A program made the translations under genes and the position numbers. The notes under the pieces are model-generated. The model had not been told where the DNA came from, made no database searches, and worked only from the letters and a program-made list of their open reading frames with translations. Below are positions 10,421 to 21,895 of a stretch of 64,000 nucleotides of DNA, piece by piece (position 1 is the stretch's first letter; each line of letters starts with the position of its first letter). Origin of the DNA: Manduca sexta (Eukaryota; Arthropoda; Insecta; Lepidoptera; Sphingidae); assembly GCF_014839805.1 (NCBI RefSeq), contig NC_051116.1, positions 8,289,556-8,353,555 of the forward strand, in the 5' to 3' direction.

Positions 10421-10440
10421 GTATGCGAGAGTCCGGTTTT

Positions 10441-10800
10441 GTAGGTATTGCAGTGGTGAATGGTTAAAATAAGCCGATTCCTGCCGGCTTCCCATTCGTA
10501 ATTTATATCTAATCGGCTTTTGTTCAAGGCTTCGTCTGCGTGAAGGAGTTTTCCAGGATAAAATCCCGCTATATATTTTCCCGGGATAGAAAGTAGCCTA
10601 AAACCTTCCCAGGGTCTTAAACTATCTCCATTCCAAATTTCATAAAAATCCGTTCAGTAGATTTTGAGAAAACTGATAACATACGGGCATACAGAAAAGG
10701 GGACTTTCTTTTTACAATATTGTATAGATTACCATTAAAACGATTTGCAAATCGCATTTATGCATATTAGGAATATCTTGTGTCGGGTTCCCTTTCGACA
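10441..10800 (+). mobile_element. hAT-type MITE (family E) interrupted by a Helitron
   Basis: The left part (CAGTGGTGAATGG ... CCGGCTTCCCATTCG) and right part (CGCATTTATGCATATTAGGA ... GGTTCCCTTTCG) belong to family E, which is defined at 42653..43075. They are separated by the Helitron-like element at 10510..10728. The right terminus is diverged. Confidence 0.6.
10510..10728 (-). mobile_element. Helitron-like element nested in family E
   Basis: On the minus strand it starts A|TCTATACAATATTG at 10728 and contains CTACTGAACGGATTTTTATG. It ends with an imperfect hairpin and a CTAG-like end near 10510. Insertion into a recognisable MITE gives a relative date. Confidence 0.6.
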
Positions 10801-11500
10801 AATTTAATTTTTTTGCTACCGAGGTACTTGTTATGTTTATTTCTGCCGTCAAGCAATATTATGCGAGCATTGTACTCCCATCTAAAATAGACAGTAACCT
10901 GTTAAAGGCTTATGGAACTAAACATCTTATGTCTCACAATGATGAGTGCAGTGAAATGCCGCGAAAAGTCGTGTTTTCGAAGTTCAGCTAGTAATGTCTT
11001 TGATGGGACCTTGTTTGTCATTAAGTCAGCAGCTTGCTTGTATTTTTTTGTATACGTTACTTTATATTGGTTTGGTTATGCAGTTCTTTTCGCATAAAAG
11101 TCCTTTGTTGAATATATTTTAGCGAGATTTAGTAATTGTCAATAACTTCATGTTAAAATAGGGCCAACTTTAAATTAGTCCGAAATAACATACAAAAACA
11201 TTCGTGTATTGGTAACGTAAGAAACCATTATGAAAATTTTTACTGAGCAGTTTTTAATTACATATACAATAAAAACTTAAATACTAGCTTAAAAGAAAAG
11301 TCATTATTCTATAGATTATACTTACCTTTGTGTCCTAATTTATTTCCAAAACTTAGTGCAAAAAGCAAATGATGTTATAATATGGATCTTTATAATATGG
11401 ATGAACCGTGAACCAACAATTCAAGATTATTATGCTCATTATATGCTCATTTTTTTTTATTTTAGGCCTTTTTCACACGTATCGATAATCGGGAAATTAG
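10801..11500. other. AT-rich stretch without recognised features
   Basis: The small reading frame 10912..11097 has no coding-like composition or recognisable motif. No repeat is assigned. Confidence 0.35.
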
Positions 11501-12530
11501 AAATTCTATAGTGATGTATAAAAAATTCCGGTATCCGGAATTTTTTTTTTTAATTAATTTCGAAATAAATTAGGACCGTACACAATACACATTAATGCAA
11601 TACGATTTCGATACATAACTTACCGTTTAATCACAACGCGTGATGCGTACAAGTGTTGGCTCACCGCCCCAGTTCCCTGCACATATAAAAAGACGAACAC
11701 ACTCTTTACAACCATCCTTTTTCATCTTATTAATTTTTCATATTTCTATTTCTGTCACCGCGCGTACAGCAAAGGTGCATGCCAATTTCATTTAAAAGTA
11801 AGCTACAAGAAACATAATAAAAACAAAATATGTCAACATAAAAAAAATACTGTTTTCGTTACGAACAAAAAAAACTTGTAAATATCGTTGTGTTCGAAAT
11901 TTCTGTGTTGTTTTGTGTTATGCAACTGTTTTTTGTGCATTTTTTGTCTCATTTTTTTCTTTACTGTATTCCATCTTCGTATGTTCTCGATAGCCATTTT
12001 TCAAGAGTGTGCTTGTCATAGTTTTATATGTGCATGGAAGATTATATTTTATTACTATATTCATATGTTTCAGATTAGGAAATCAAAGGTTCACCACTGT
12101 TACTTCTGTTTTAATTTGAGTACAATCCTGTTTCTTCCGATTCCCTTCGGCTAGTGCGTCGTAAATGATCCATTATTACTGTATATAATTAAACGTGGCA
12201 AACCTCTTTTTCCGTCTGTTGTGCTCTGTTCATGTCAATGGTATAAACTGCTGTTGTGGTTTTCGAGCTGATCTATAATGTAAACGCTAACTAAATATAT
12301 AAACGCATACATATATATGTTTAAATATGCCCTTTATATTTATCCATCGATATTATACCTTTTCGCACATTTTCCGGTTACCGGAAAACCGGGATGAACG
12401 GTGGTAAATATTTTTACAAAAGCAGGTATATAACCACAATACCATTATAACTACCACCGGAAATCCCGGGACTACCGTAAACACTACCAACCGGGAATTT
12501 GTAAAATGGTATTAAATACAAAAAATATGT
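11501..12530. other. Stretch bounded by CCGGAA motifs, with a TATA-like site
   Basis: ATTCCGGTATCCGGAAT (11525..11541) and the CCGGTTACCGGAAAACCGGG cluster (12374..12393) bracket AT-rich DNA. CACATATAAAAAG near 11681 is a TATA-like motif in a short GC-richer patch. The 88-residue frame at 11888..12154 is rich in Phe, Cys and Ile from T-rich DNA and is not convincing. A decayed transposon is possible but no termini were proven. Confidence 0.3.
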
Positions 12531-14283
12531 TTCATATGAACTTTACCACAATACGACAAAATAAAAACGGTATTTACGTCGCCGATATTGCATTGTAAGA
12601 TTTTAAGTTACAAATTACATTAGTTGATCAGGTGTGAAACGATCTTCGAAAAGTGACGGAAATTGGACAACGTAAATTAGTCAGTAGTGTGGCGAGGACC
12701 TAAGTTAAATTCTAAATATACTTAGTTCTCACGAAACCACATGGTAAGGGCATATATAAACAATTAACCTCTTATTCATAAACGTTAATTGACAGCATTT
12801 TATTGGTTATAAATTATTTTTCCTTTAGAGTCCGACAAAAATCGTATTGCAAAACATGTTTTGAAATAATAAAACAAGTCTTACGATACGATTAATTGCT
12901 ATTTAAAAAGGCATCAAAGGAATTTTAAGCATTGTCATACATTAAACATGATGAGTTTTAGCTTTCCATAACATAAATATATTAATAAACGCAATGATTT
13001 TATGAATTAATTATCGTCATTACGAATACACGGTTATGTCGTGGGATTTCATAAAGAGAGACGAAGCAATGCAATACTTAAAACGCTGTCAACAATTATG
13101 CATACGAGGTTCATATCTATAATTAAGTAAACATATAAAGCTGTAACAAATGCAATTAACACACAAATTCGTGAATAAATAACATATTTATTAAAAACAA
13201 ATTATATCTTTTATTCACGAATGTCAATAAAATACACTAGACATACAAAGGCGATCAGATTAGGCGATACGATAAAAATCGTATTGCAAAATCGGATACG
13301 GAAGTTCGTGAAGTCGATTTGAGAGTATTTAGGTGCTGAATAATACAAAATAATAATACGAGCAAAGCATAAATTTGTGTAAATAAAACAGTCAATATCA
13401 AAATTATTTGAAAGTATATTTTTATAAATTAAGTGGGTAAAGTAAAACAGCCCTATAAGAGTTAATGTGCATAATATTATAGTATTATAACTACTCTACA
13501 ACATGCAATATGATCCTTTTTACATATGTAATAAGCTCTAAAATTATAAGGAATACATCGTAGCAAATCAATGACTGATATTAATAGCAAATTATAGTAT
13601 TTATGATACTTGAGTTTAGCAAAACTAGTCTTATTAGTCACCCTAGGTATCTAGGTATTGGACTGGGAGATTCGGGGTTCATTTCTCAGCTAATATCAAA
13701 ATAAAAAATGTTTTAGTTTAGAAAAATAAAATACACACGATTTGGATTTAGACGTGGAATTACATTGCGTTAAAAATTACGAAATACTAGCTCCTTATCA
13801 CATCATGAGACGGATTTAAATTCAGTCACATGTGTATGCTATATTTGCTTCTCTACCTTACCCCCAGATACAGTAGCGAGCTTATAACATGTCATACTCA
13901 ACCTGCAATAGCTGATCTAAACCTTCGGAGATACAAACATGAATTTACTATAGGAAACTAAACAAGTCCACGAGTTTTAAAATAAAACGAAAAAAACTTC
14001 AGAGAACCTTTCACAATTGAATTACAGAATTACTTTTCAAAGTGGATAAAAGAATTACAATAATAATTTTATCTTATAAGTCGCGAATAACTTAGCGAAT
14101 CGTATTATTGGACCACCCCGTGGGAAATCACACAGAAATAACGAAAAAACTTGGACGAAAAGTCAATGAATCATGATTTACGTGTGAAATTTATTTAGAT
14201 AATTCGGACTTTTGTTTTTCTTTAATAAATGAGAACGGAAATATTAGTGGAGGGACTTAAGTAAGTTGTTATAGCATAAAAAT
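12531..14283. other. AT-rich stretch with a very diverged S2 relic
   Basis: 13640..13870 loosely follows S2 order (GGGGTTCATTTC as B box, then CCTTATCACATCATGAGACG). Otherwise no gene or repeat is recognised. Confidence 0.35.
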
Positions 14284-14584
14284 AACCCTGTATTATATAC
14301 TGTCCCATTGTTGGGCATAGAGTTTCTCTACTACAGAGAGGGATTAGGCCTTAATCGGCCACGCTGGCCGAGTGCGGATTAGCAAACATACCCTCAAAAC
14401 TCTTAAAGAGAACTTCTCAGGTATGCAGGTTTCCTCACGATCTTTTCCTTCACCGTTAAAGCAAGAGATAACTCACAAAGAGTACACACATACTTTAGAA
14501 AAGTCAGAGGCATGCCTTTAGGTTTTGAACCCGCATACATTCGTCTCGTTAGTACCTTCCACCCCCCACCAGGCTATTGCCGCT
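14284..14584 (-). mobile_element. S1 SINE, full length, diverged
   Basis: Reverse-orientation S1 from CCCTGTATTATATACTGTCC to CAGGCTATTGCCGC. It carries many substitutions relative to the copy at 17590..17910, so it is an older insertion. Confidence 0.8.
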
Positions 14585-15088
14585 TATACTTTACCGCACT
14601 TATACTTTTATAGCATAAATCATATTTACTTGAAGATCTTCAAATCGTTTCCTCCAGTTTTAAAGAAATATGAAGTTACTTATCTTTGCGTTCCTAATCC
14701 GGGAATCAAACCCATCGCATTTGGTAACACAATTCTCTCTTCTAAATACTTATAAAACACCTCTATTGTCACTAGAGGTTAAAAACAAACCAACATTTCT
14801 TTTTCAACCAACACAAAACAATAAAACCTCATCTTTCAATTCACTGAGCATAAATCCGCCATAAAATAGGATATATCCGAAAAAAATCCGAAAAAATTAT
14901 CAGCACGAATACACACCGAGCTGTCAAACCGGCGGATTTCACTTTCGAAACCGGACAAGAAATGGCGAGGCATCAGTTGGAAATAATAGTGTGCTGCAGT
15001 CTCTATAATGATACGACATATAGGGAGCATTTTTGAAGCTTATTAGGCAAGAAAGAGCAATTTTATTAAAATAACAATCTATTTTACT
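14585..15088. other. Stretch without recognised features
   Basis: Short frames on both strands at 14670..15030 show no coding composition, and no repeat family is assigned. Confidence 0.3.
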
Positions 15089-15366
15089 TCTTAATAATAC
15101 TACAGCGCGAATGCTTGTTCAAATATTTAGAGGATTGTTCAAAATAAACACACAAACCGCTGAATTGATTTGGAAGAAATTTGACATATACATAAACTGT
15201 ATACCGGATTAATATATAGGCTAGTTTTTACCCTGATTTGGTAAGTGAGAAATATTTTAATTATTTATATTATTTATGGAAGTAGATAGTGCCATGGATG
15301 ACTAAAGTGATTGCAGGATTTTAGCCTAAAAAGTTTTCGACGGGCGAAACCGCGAGCATTACCTAG
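15089..15366 (+). mobile_element. Helitron-like element
   Basis: The 5' part contains TCTTAATAATACTACAGCGC and CCGCTGAATTGATTTGG. The 3' part contains CGACGGGCGAAACCGCGAGC and ends CTAG at 15363..15366 followed by T. The 3' hairpin and CTAG|T end fit the family. The 5' boundary is approximate. Confidence 0.6.
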
Positions 15367-15462
15367 TTCATTATAAATAAAATACCCGAAAATTCTAATA
15401 AAATATGAAGTACAAATAATATTAACATGTAAACCTAATACCATAGAACATAATTTCCGAAT

Positions 15463-15628
15463 TTTTGTCTGCTCAGTATCAGCCCCGAGTCTGGAATTTG
15501 TGCCCGATACGGCGATAGGCTCGCCCCCTGTCACATCATGGGACGGAACACACTTGGCGAAAAGTGGGTGCCATGGCTGCGCCTCTGCATACCCCTTCAG
15601 GGATAAATGCGTGATGTTGTGTGTATGT
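15463..15628 (+). mobile_element. S2 SINE, 5'-truncated, 13-bp TSD
   Basis: Only the 3' part of S2 is present, from TCTGCTCAGTATCAGCCC to the CTTCAGGGATAAATGCGTGA tail. ATAATTTCCGAAT at 15450..15462 and 15629..15641 is the target-site duplication. A truncated 5' end with intact TSDs means it was truncated at insertion, as expected of target-primed reverse transcription. The 130-residue minus-strand frame here is an artefact. Confidence 0.88.
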
Positions 15629-15689
15629 ATAATTTCCGAATAATAAATTTTTCTTTGGTCCGCCAAAACCCATCACTACATCACCTTAA

Positions 15690-15960
15690 CCCATTCAGTA
15701 CATAACGAAGTACCCCCATTACACGTAGCGAGGTAATTTGTTACCCCTTTCGGTGCTTCGGATACAGTATCCGCACATAAGCGTCCATCACACGCTCTTC
15801 GTGAGGGCATTGTGATGGCGCGTCGATTAGGGACGAGCGCACAATCGGTCGGATATCCGACGTTACGGATATCGGATAAATATGGGGTGTTGGGGCATAA
15901 CGTTCGGCTAGAGTGCGCTTTGAAATACGATTTACTGAGATCGTTTATCGTAGTATTGTA
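15690..15960. other. GC-richer segment starting TTAACCCATT
   Basis: TTAACCCATTCAG begins a patch containing CACGCTCTTCGTGAGGGC and CGGATATCCG palindromes. TTAA plus CCC is the type of end seen in piggyBac-like elements, but no matching right end was found. 15960..16130 is featureless. Confidence 0.25.
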
Positions 15961-16134
15961 AACTCCTCAAAGTCGGATATATATCATCAAAATAGGTTCC
16001 ACATTTAAAACATATTGTGTAGATTAAAAATAAACAAATCTGACAACATGAATGATAACGGTTTGTGTGAATAAATAACGAATAAATTATCAGCGGATTT
16101 TAATACCTTAAGCAGTTCATATCTATCTTAGACA

Positions 16135-16296
16135 AAGGTAGTGTGGGAAGCCCTCTGGCCAGATCGCGGGACGACTTACATAAGAGAGCCGGTAGAGACT
16201 GGATGCATTAAACAGCAAACCTGGCTCTGTGGTGTACCTAGGGAGAGGCGTATGTCCAGCAGTGAACTGCAATGGTCTGATGATGATGTATCTTAA
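16135..16296 (+). mobile_element. RTE-type LINE ORF2 C-terminus, decayed
   Basis: One frame reads RSRDDLHKRAGRDWMH, stop, TANLALW, stop, then GEAYVQQ, stop, TAMV and an ATG-rich tail (TGATGATGATG). The order RDDL, AGRDWM and EAYVQQW at the very end of ORF2, followed by an ATG repeat, is typical of RTE-like retrotransposons. In-frame stops show it is dead. The rest of the LINE is absent, consistent with 5' truncation. Confidence 0.65.
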
Positions 16297-17095
16297 AAGA
16301 GGTAGGTTGAGATATTATGTGACTAATAATATGATCTGGTAAGTGATTTGCCACATGCGACAATTATTTTTCAAATCGAGAGATCGTATCCAAGACGATG
16401 TCACAGTCACTATGAAATAACACGAGACTTTCAAGCCTTTACACCAGCCACAACAATTCCTGTAAGCCAGGATCAGCAGTCGCACGTATTTTAAGACACC
16501 CGAGCGACTCAGATAATATTAATCTGTATGTATTCCGCAAAGTAATTAAACAAATACGAAAATGGAGGAGTATTGGAAATATTAATTGTACAGTCTCCTT
16601 CATAGCAAAACAGAAGACAGAATAATGAAGTAAGGAGTTGCTTCCTTTAACTTCAACTATTGGGATGTCAGTTGAAAGTCAGTTGTAAAGCACCACGGAT
16701 AAAAATTAAATGAACGGGTCCCATCATATGGATTGATTTGATGGCAAAAAAAGCCAAAATCACGAATATTCCGTCTAATCTCTACAAGCTTCATATAGTA
16801 CACAACCTCGGACGAACCAAAGTAGAAAACTCTCAAAACATTCGAATATTTTTAAATAACAAAACAACAAACTCGCTGCATAACGTATTACCCCATTTAT
16901 CCGAACGACAACGAAAAGATCCGAATATCCGATTAACTACTCGGAGGGGACCTTAAAACAAACTTTTATCTACGACTGCATTCTGAGTTCCCGTGATGTA
17001 CTGACTTCGAAATGGGGTTCGACCGGGAAAGACTCACGACGGCTTACTACGGGACAGAGGTTTACGTACATATGAATGTTTTGATTTGAAATTAT
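16297..17095. other. Stretch without recognised features
   Basis: The 72-residue frame at 16738..16956 is Asn/Lys-rich with no recognisable motif, and no repeat is assigned. Confidence 0.3.
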
Positions 17096-17099
17096 TTAT

Positions 17100-17430
17100 T
17101 ACCCTTTAGACGCGAAGAATGAAATTTTCCAAAAGGGAACCCGGTATAACTTATAAGTATTAATAACTAGCGACCCGCCCCGGCTTCGCACGGGTGCAAT
17201 GCTGACTATTTAATGGATGTTATTGTTATACATATAAACCTTCCGCTTGAATCACTCTATCTATTAAAAAAAAACCGCATCAAAATCCGTTGCGTAGTTT
17301 TAAAGTTTGAAGCACACATAGGGACAGAGAAAGCGACTTTGTTTTATACCATGTAGTGATATGCATAAATGCGGTCAGCAAATTGTTCTGATGATATTTA
17401 GGTTTTACATAAATTACGAAAGGGAAGCCG
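17100..17430 (-). mobile_element. hAT-type MITE (family E) split by a Helitron
   Basis: Family E in reverse orientation: GAAATTTTCCAAAAGGGAACCC on the left, ATGCATAAATGCGG ... GGGAAGCCGGCAGGAATC on the right. The two halves rejoin as TATTAAT|ATGCATAAATGCGG, matching the uninterrupted copy at 49483..49630, once 17167..17359 is removed. Confidence 0.75.
17167..17359 (-). mobile_element. Helitron-like element with both precise ends
   Basis: On the minus strand it starts TC (17359, preceded by A) and ends with a GC hairpin (GTGCGAAGCCGGGGCGGGTCG) plus CTAG (17170..17167), followed by T. Insertion between A and T without duplication is the Helitron signature. It is about 193 bp and non-coding. 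The copy at 22129..22320 is nearly the same sequence. Confidence 0.85.
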
Positions 17431-17454
17431 GCAGGAATCTGATTTTTATTATTA

Positions 17455-17579
17455 TTGTTTGAATGACGAGACGGGCTTGCCGTTCGCCTGATGGTGAGCG
17501 ATACGACTGCCCATAAACAGAAGAAACACCATCCAACAACTTGAATTACAAAGTATTGTTTGGCTTATATGAATGCTTC
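17455..17579 (+). repeat. Interspersed family F, truncated
   Basis: TTGAATGACGAGACGGGCTT through ACAAAGTATTGTTTGGC is the left part of family F. The right part (the GTTAAGTCTCATTATGTCC segment) is missing. Confidence 0.65.
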
Positions 17580-17589
17580 GTCACTGTAA

Positions 17590-17910
17590 TAATAATATCA
17601 GCCCTGTATTATATACTTGCCCACTGCTGAGCACGGGCCTCCTCTACTACTGAGAGGGATTAGGCCTTAGTCCACCACGCTGGACCAGTGCGGATTGGTA
17701 GACTTCACACACCTTCGAAATTCCTATAGAGAACTTCTCAGATGTGCAGGTTTCCTCACGATGTTTTCCTTCACCGTTAAAGCGAACGATAAATTCACAA
17801 AGAATACACACATGATTTTTTTTTTGAAAGTCAGAGGTGTGCGCTCTTGGGATTTGAACCTGCGGACATTTGTCTTGGCAGTCCGTTCCACACCCAACTA
17901 GGCTATCGCC
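17590..17910 (-). mobile_element. S1 SINE, full length, 10-bp TSD
   Basis: S1 in reverse orientation flanked by GTCACTGTAA at 17580..17589 and 17911..17920. It keeps both promoter boxes and is close to the apparent family consensus, suggesting relatively recent insertion. Confidence 0.9.
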
Positions 17911-18104
17911 GTCACTGTAACCCTTGCATGTGTCTAGGGTAAGTATAAAAAATACACTACTTCAATTATTTCAGTACTATTAAAATAAAATGTAAAGATA
18001 GAAGAGAAAACTACTGTTTCCGCGTTGGTTTACCATCTGTTTTTATGGTACTTCAAAAAGGGATTTAATGGCTTCTTATTTTATTTCCCTTTATTTCCTG
18101 GTTG

Positions 18105-18335
18105 TAGGATATATTTTATATCCGCCCGGATAGCGACCATCGTACACAAAGTGTAAGGACCCACCATAGTGGCACACGTAACTGCCGCGTTCCGGGATCA
18201 GCCTGTATATATCCCATTCCAACGGACCGGCATAATTGGTTGATTGCCGACTCATCTCCCGTCAGTCGACATTTTATTGGACCCCACTCCACTTACGATA
18301 AGGTGCAATGGGGTCACCGAGCAAGTGTAAAAAAA
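18105..18335 (-). repeat. Interspersed family S3, full copy
   Basis: Reverse orientation: GTAGGATATATTTTATATCC, then GTTCCGGGATCAGCCTGTAT, then ATTTTATTGGACCCCACTCC. It spans the apparent full S3 length (about 230 bp). Confidence 0.75.
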
Positions 18336-18920
18336 AACTAATTGAAATACATGCAGCAGTGGAAGAATTTAATTAAACAGAAATTATAGTTTTTAGATAT
18401 CTAAAAATTAAATCAGACATGCATTAGGTCTTAACTAAATAAAAATAAACTGCTCTAAATCATAATAAAAAAACAATAGTATTTTCTTTTTTCTGCATTA
18501 TGTACTGTAATTTATACCTTAAACTGATTTTGAAAAGCGCAACACAAGAGTTCTTTGTCCGTTCTATCCTGGTGAGAACTTTCTGAACTGATGGTAGAGT
18601 TAATATTGACGGAATCTAATAAATGTATAACATCATACAAGTTTAATTAATGATTTAATTTCAAAGAACCCCATCGAGTAAATATTATAGACCACCACAA
18701 TCACGACAATAAAATCGCCTACATAACAAAATGTAACGTGACGCGGTGAAAGTCCTCGATATAATTTTACCCTCTCGTCTCACCAATCAATACCTGTCTT
18801 CTACTGTAAGCCAAGCCGCGAACGCGATACAATACTCGTATTTCGATACAAAAAGTTGAGGATATAGTAGGAGGATTTTTTTACACAACTGTCATTTTTC
18901 TGGCAAATAGTAGCTCGCCG
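18336..18920. other. AT-rich stretch without recognised features
   Basis: No gene, RNA or repeat is recognised. Confidence 0.35.
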
Positions 18921-18921
18921 C

Positions 18922-19165
18922 GTGGCGATCGCCTAGTTGGGAGTGAAACGGACTGCCGAGATGAATGTGTGTTCAAATTCAAGGGCACGCATTACAGTTG
19001 TGTGTGTATTCTTTGTGAATTATCACTTGCTTAACGGTGAAGGAAAACATCGTGAGGACACTGCATACCTGCGAAGTTCTCTATAAAAATTTGGAGGTTA
19101 TTTGAACCTGCCAATCCATAGTCCACACCAAGCCAGCGTGACAGACTAAGGCCTAATACATGGCC
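18922..19165 (+). mobile_element. S1 SINE, diverged variant
   Basis: GGCGATCGCCTAGTTGGGAG, AACGGTGAAGGAAAACATCG and CCAAGCCAGCGTGACAGACT follow S1 order with many changes. A detached 3' piece (GTAGAGAAGGTCCTTCGCCA) lies at 19355..19385. A similar variant is at 32575..32815, suggesting an older subfamily. Confidence 0.65.
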
Positions 19166-19654
19166 TAGGCGTATATTCGTATAGCAAGTTAACTGGTAAC
19201 CTTAGTACCCCAGCCGTTAGGGACTGTAAAGCGATATTAAAAAAAAAGTCACGGAAAAAAAAATACATAATGTATATGAATTAAAAGTCAAGTTCAAAGT
19301 ACATGGGCAAGCAAAAAAAATCAAGTATAATTATAGTAAAACATTCTCTCGATAGTAGAGAAGGTCCTTCGCCAGCAATGGGTCTATATTACTAAAGATC
19401 TGGTACTGTATTAAGTGAAAAAACACACTCGGTGTGCCACCACTCAGAAATCTCTAGCGACATCAATACCGGCAACATATATAGAATTACGCCAATTTTA
19501 TTACACTCACACAAACACACACGGACAGACATCGCGTCTTGGTATCACCGCTCATATCTAATAATAAAAACGAATCGGTTTCCTTTTACTTTGTCGGTCT
19601 GGTGACGTTTTGATAGGCAGTAATATGAGTGAAGATAATAGTGAAGTAAAAATG

Positions 19655-19955
19655 ACTGCTTCCGTGGCATAGTTGTATGGGGCGGTATGGGATCAAATTC
19701 CGGATCGAGCAAAGTGATATATATAAAAAATTAAAACGATGTTTTTATTTTTGTTGCAAAAATTTTTTTTTTCAGAACATCCTGTGGAATATCCCGTATT
19801 TCACCCAAATGTTCGGGATTTTTGCCGTGTTTATCCGGCGTCGGTAATTTTGTTGTTGGCAGCCTTACTCATTCCCTATCACATCATGGGATGGGTTACA
19901 CATAGCGGAAATTGGGTGTATCGGTTACTCAGCTACTCATTAAGGGATAATTGTT
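19655..19955 (+). mobile_element. S2 SINE, diverged full-length copy
   Basis: ATGACTGCTTCCGTGGCATA (head), then a diverged B box, an AT-rich expanded middle, then CCCTATCACATCATGGGATG and GGAAATTGGGTGTATCGG. The 109-residue frame at 19739..20068 starts inside the repeat and is not a gene. Confidence 0.6.
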
Positions 19956-20211
19956 TGTTTGTTTTTATAAAAAAAATACAGTACATTGTCTCACTAACAA
20001 ATAAGCGCGACGAGGATAATATTCTCCAAAAAAATATTCAAATATATAAACATAATAGATGTTGGTAGCGGCTTCACCTGCGTGAGGGGCATTATAAACT
20101 TTCGGTGATAAAAATTAGCCAATAAGTTAATTCAGGACAAAGTCTATCCGTCACATTTTATTCAAAGTCGTTTAAGAGGTTCAACATTAATTTCAAAATA
20201 ATATACAGGAA

Positions 20212-20345
20212 TTTGGAAGGTTTGTGAAGTCTATCAATCCGCACTAGGCCAGTGTGGTGGACTAAGGCCTTATCCCTCTCAGTAGTAGAGGAGGCCCGTG
20301 CTCAGCAGTGGGCAAGTTTATAATACAGGGCTGTTATTATTATTA
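20212..20345 (+). mobile_element. S1 SINE, 5'-truncated
   Basis: From GAATTTGGAAGGTTTGTGAA to TAATACAGGGCTGTTATTATT, which is only the 3' half of S1. The AT-rich (TTA)n tail is intact. Confidence 0.8.
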
Positions 20346-20756
20346 TTATACAGTATTATAAACTCATAATGTAAACTTTGAAACTAATTTACTTATTTAT
20401 TTATTTAATTTCTTATACCGATATCGTAAACTTAAAAACCAAAAAGCAAAATTGGTGTCTCAAATCTGGTCTTTTATTTTCCTAGGCTATAAGTAATACG
20501 TTAGTTGGTTTCCATTTTCAATAAATTTCCTAGAAACGAAGATGACAACCTTTCATTTTTAGGCATAGAATACTTCAACGTATTTGACATAGGTCCAGGG
20601 TCGGACAGGGCAATATCTTGCGTTACTGGTAGAAAATCTATCGTATTTCTTTTGACGTGATATCCATTAACAGGTAGGCTGAGATGAATTGATTTTATAA
20701 AATACTAAATCTTGCTCGCGTATTTTCGCTCCGCATTTTCATATTAAATTTCCATT
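20346..20756. other. AT-rich stretch without recognised features
   Basis: Nothing is recognised apart from short A/T tracts. Confidence 0.35.
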
Positions 20757-20822
20757 TTTACGTGCGCAGAAAAATGGCCCTTACGCACCTGATGGTTAGC
20801 GGACCAGATAGAATGTTGACTT
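20757..20822 (+). repeat. Family S3, 5' end fragment
   Basis: TTTTACGTGCGCAG ... ACGCACCTGATGGTTAGCGG ... AGAATGTTGACT matches the S3 5' end. The copy then stops. Confidence 0.55.
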
Positions 20823-21086
20823 AATTTGTAATACATATTTTACATATTTTTAAATAAGATTAGTAAGTAGAAATTTTATTATATTAGCCCTGTTTCACAA
20901 ATTCTGAATAAAGCCGCTACTCACATAAATATATAAGCCGACCAAATACAAAAGTCACTCTAACCTACGCTTCCAAGTACGCTTACCAAATAAATGGTAA
21001 TCAAATGAATGCTATTTACCAGTGGTGAATGATGAAATCTTCCGAAAGGGAAACCGACACAACATACAGGTACTAATATGCATAAA

Positions 21087-21515
21087 TCATCATCATCAGC
21101 CGCAGGATGTCCACTGCTGACCATGGATTTTTTTATATCTTTGAATGACGAAACGAGCTTGCCGTTCGCCTGATGGTAAGCGAAATGACCGCCCATAAAC
21201 AGTAAAAGCACGATCTAACACCTTGAATTACAAACTATTATTTGGTATTCTACTGCGCTTGCCATTCTGAGACATGAGATGTTAAGTCTCATTATGTCCA
21301 GTAGTTACACTGACTACAATGTCCTTCAAATCGGAACGCAATAGTGGCTACACACTGCTGCTTGGCGGTAGAATTGCGGTGGTGCCTACCCAGGCGGACT
21401 CTCATGTGAGACCTAGCACCAGTAAAGCCCGCAAAGATTTCCAGATCGACCTATTGTAAGCGTCCCGCATCCAGCGACCTGCGACTTTTATTAGATCTGC
21501 CCACCTCATATACAT
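21087..21515 (-). mobile_element. RTE-type LINE 3' end, interrupted by family F
   Basis: Part 1 (TCATCATCATCAGCCGCAGG ... CTGCTGACCATGG) and part 2 (GCAAAGATTTCCAGATCGAC ... CCCACCTCA) would be contiguous, as at 38357..38460, without the F insertion. The LINE lies in the minus orientation. Confidence 0.65.
21127..21425 (+). repeat. Interspersed family F, full copy nested in LINE
   Basis: Reference copy of F: TTGAATGACGAAACGAGCTT, CGCCTGATGGTAAGCG, GAGATGTTAAGTCTCATTAT, GACTACAATGTCCTTCAAAT and CTACCCAGGCGGACTCTCAT. About 300 bp. It lies inside an RTE fragment, so F was mobile after that LINE insertion. Confidence 0.75.
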
Positions 21516-21895
21516 GAATGGTGTATACAAAATCAGATTTTACAAAAATTACGAAAGTAAAGCCGGTAGGAATCGGGTCATATGCACCCTTCACCATTGA
21601 TCTACATTAGCTGTTTAATACGATAACTAGCAAATAAAATTATATACTTGAATCTAATTATATTATATTTGAAACTTGTGAAATAAGCCCTCAGTTTCTT
21701 TTGAACACATGTGATTTGTATGCATCAAGTCGACTGTCCTGTATATAACAATACTAATAAAAAGCCGCGATATACATTTGGCTAAATGTATTACGATATA
21801 TATAGTGACCTCAATTCGCAAATACAGCGTTTAGAGTTCCGCGCGTCCTAAGAAAAACTGATATCGGTAATAATATTTGTTATCCTGTCATATAT

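Larger units (their letters stand above)
21020..21599 (-). mobile_element. hAT-type MITE (family E), outer layer of a three-level nest
   Basis: Left end CAGTGGTGAATG at 21020 and right end CACCCTTCACCATTG ending at 21599 are the two E termini. The interior is interrupted at 21087 by an RTE LINE 3' end, itself interrupted by family F. E resumes near 21528 (TTTTACAAAAATTACGAAAG). No matching 8-bp duplication was found at the outer ends. Confidence 0.65.

Noticed and set aside
11888..12154. 88-codon Cys/Phe-rich frame after a TATA-like site
   Set aside because: The composition comes from T-rich DNA, with no domain and no splice or polyadenylation support.
12837..13291. AAAATCGTATTGCAAAA occurring twice
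   Set aside because: Short AT-rich match with no flanking similarity, so no family can be supported.
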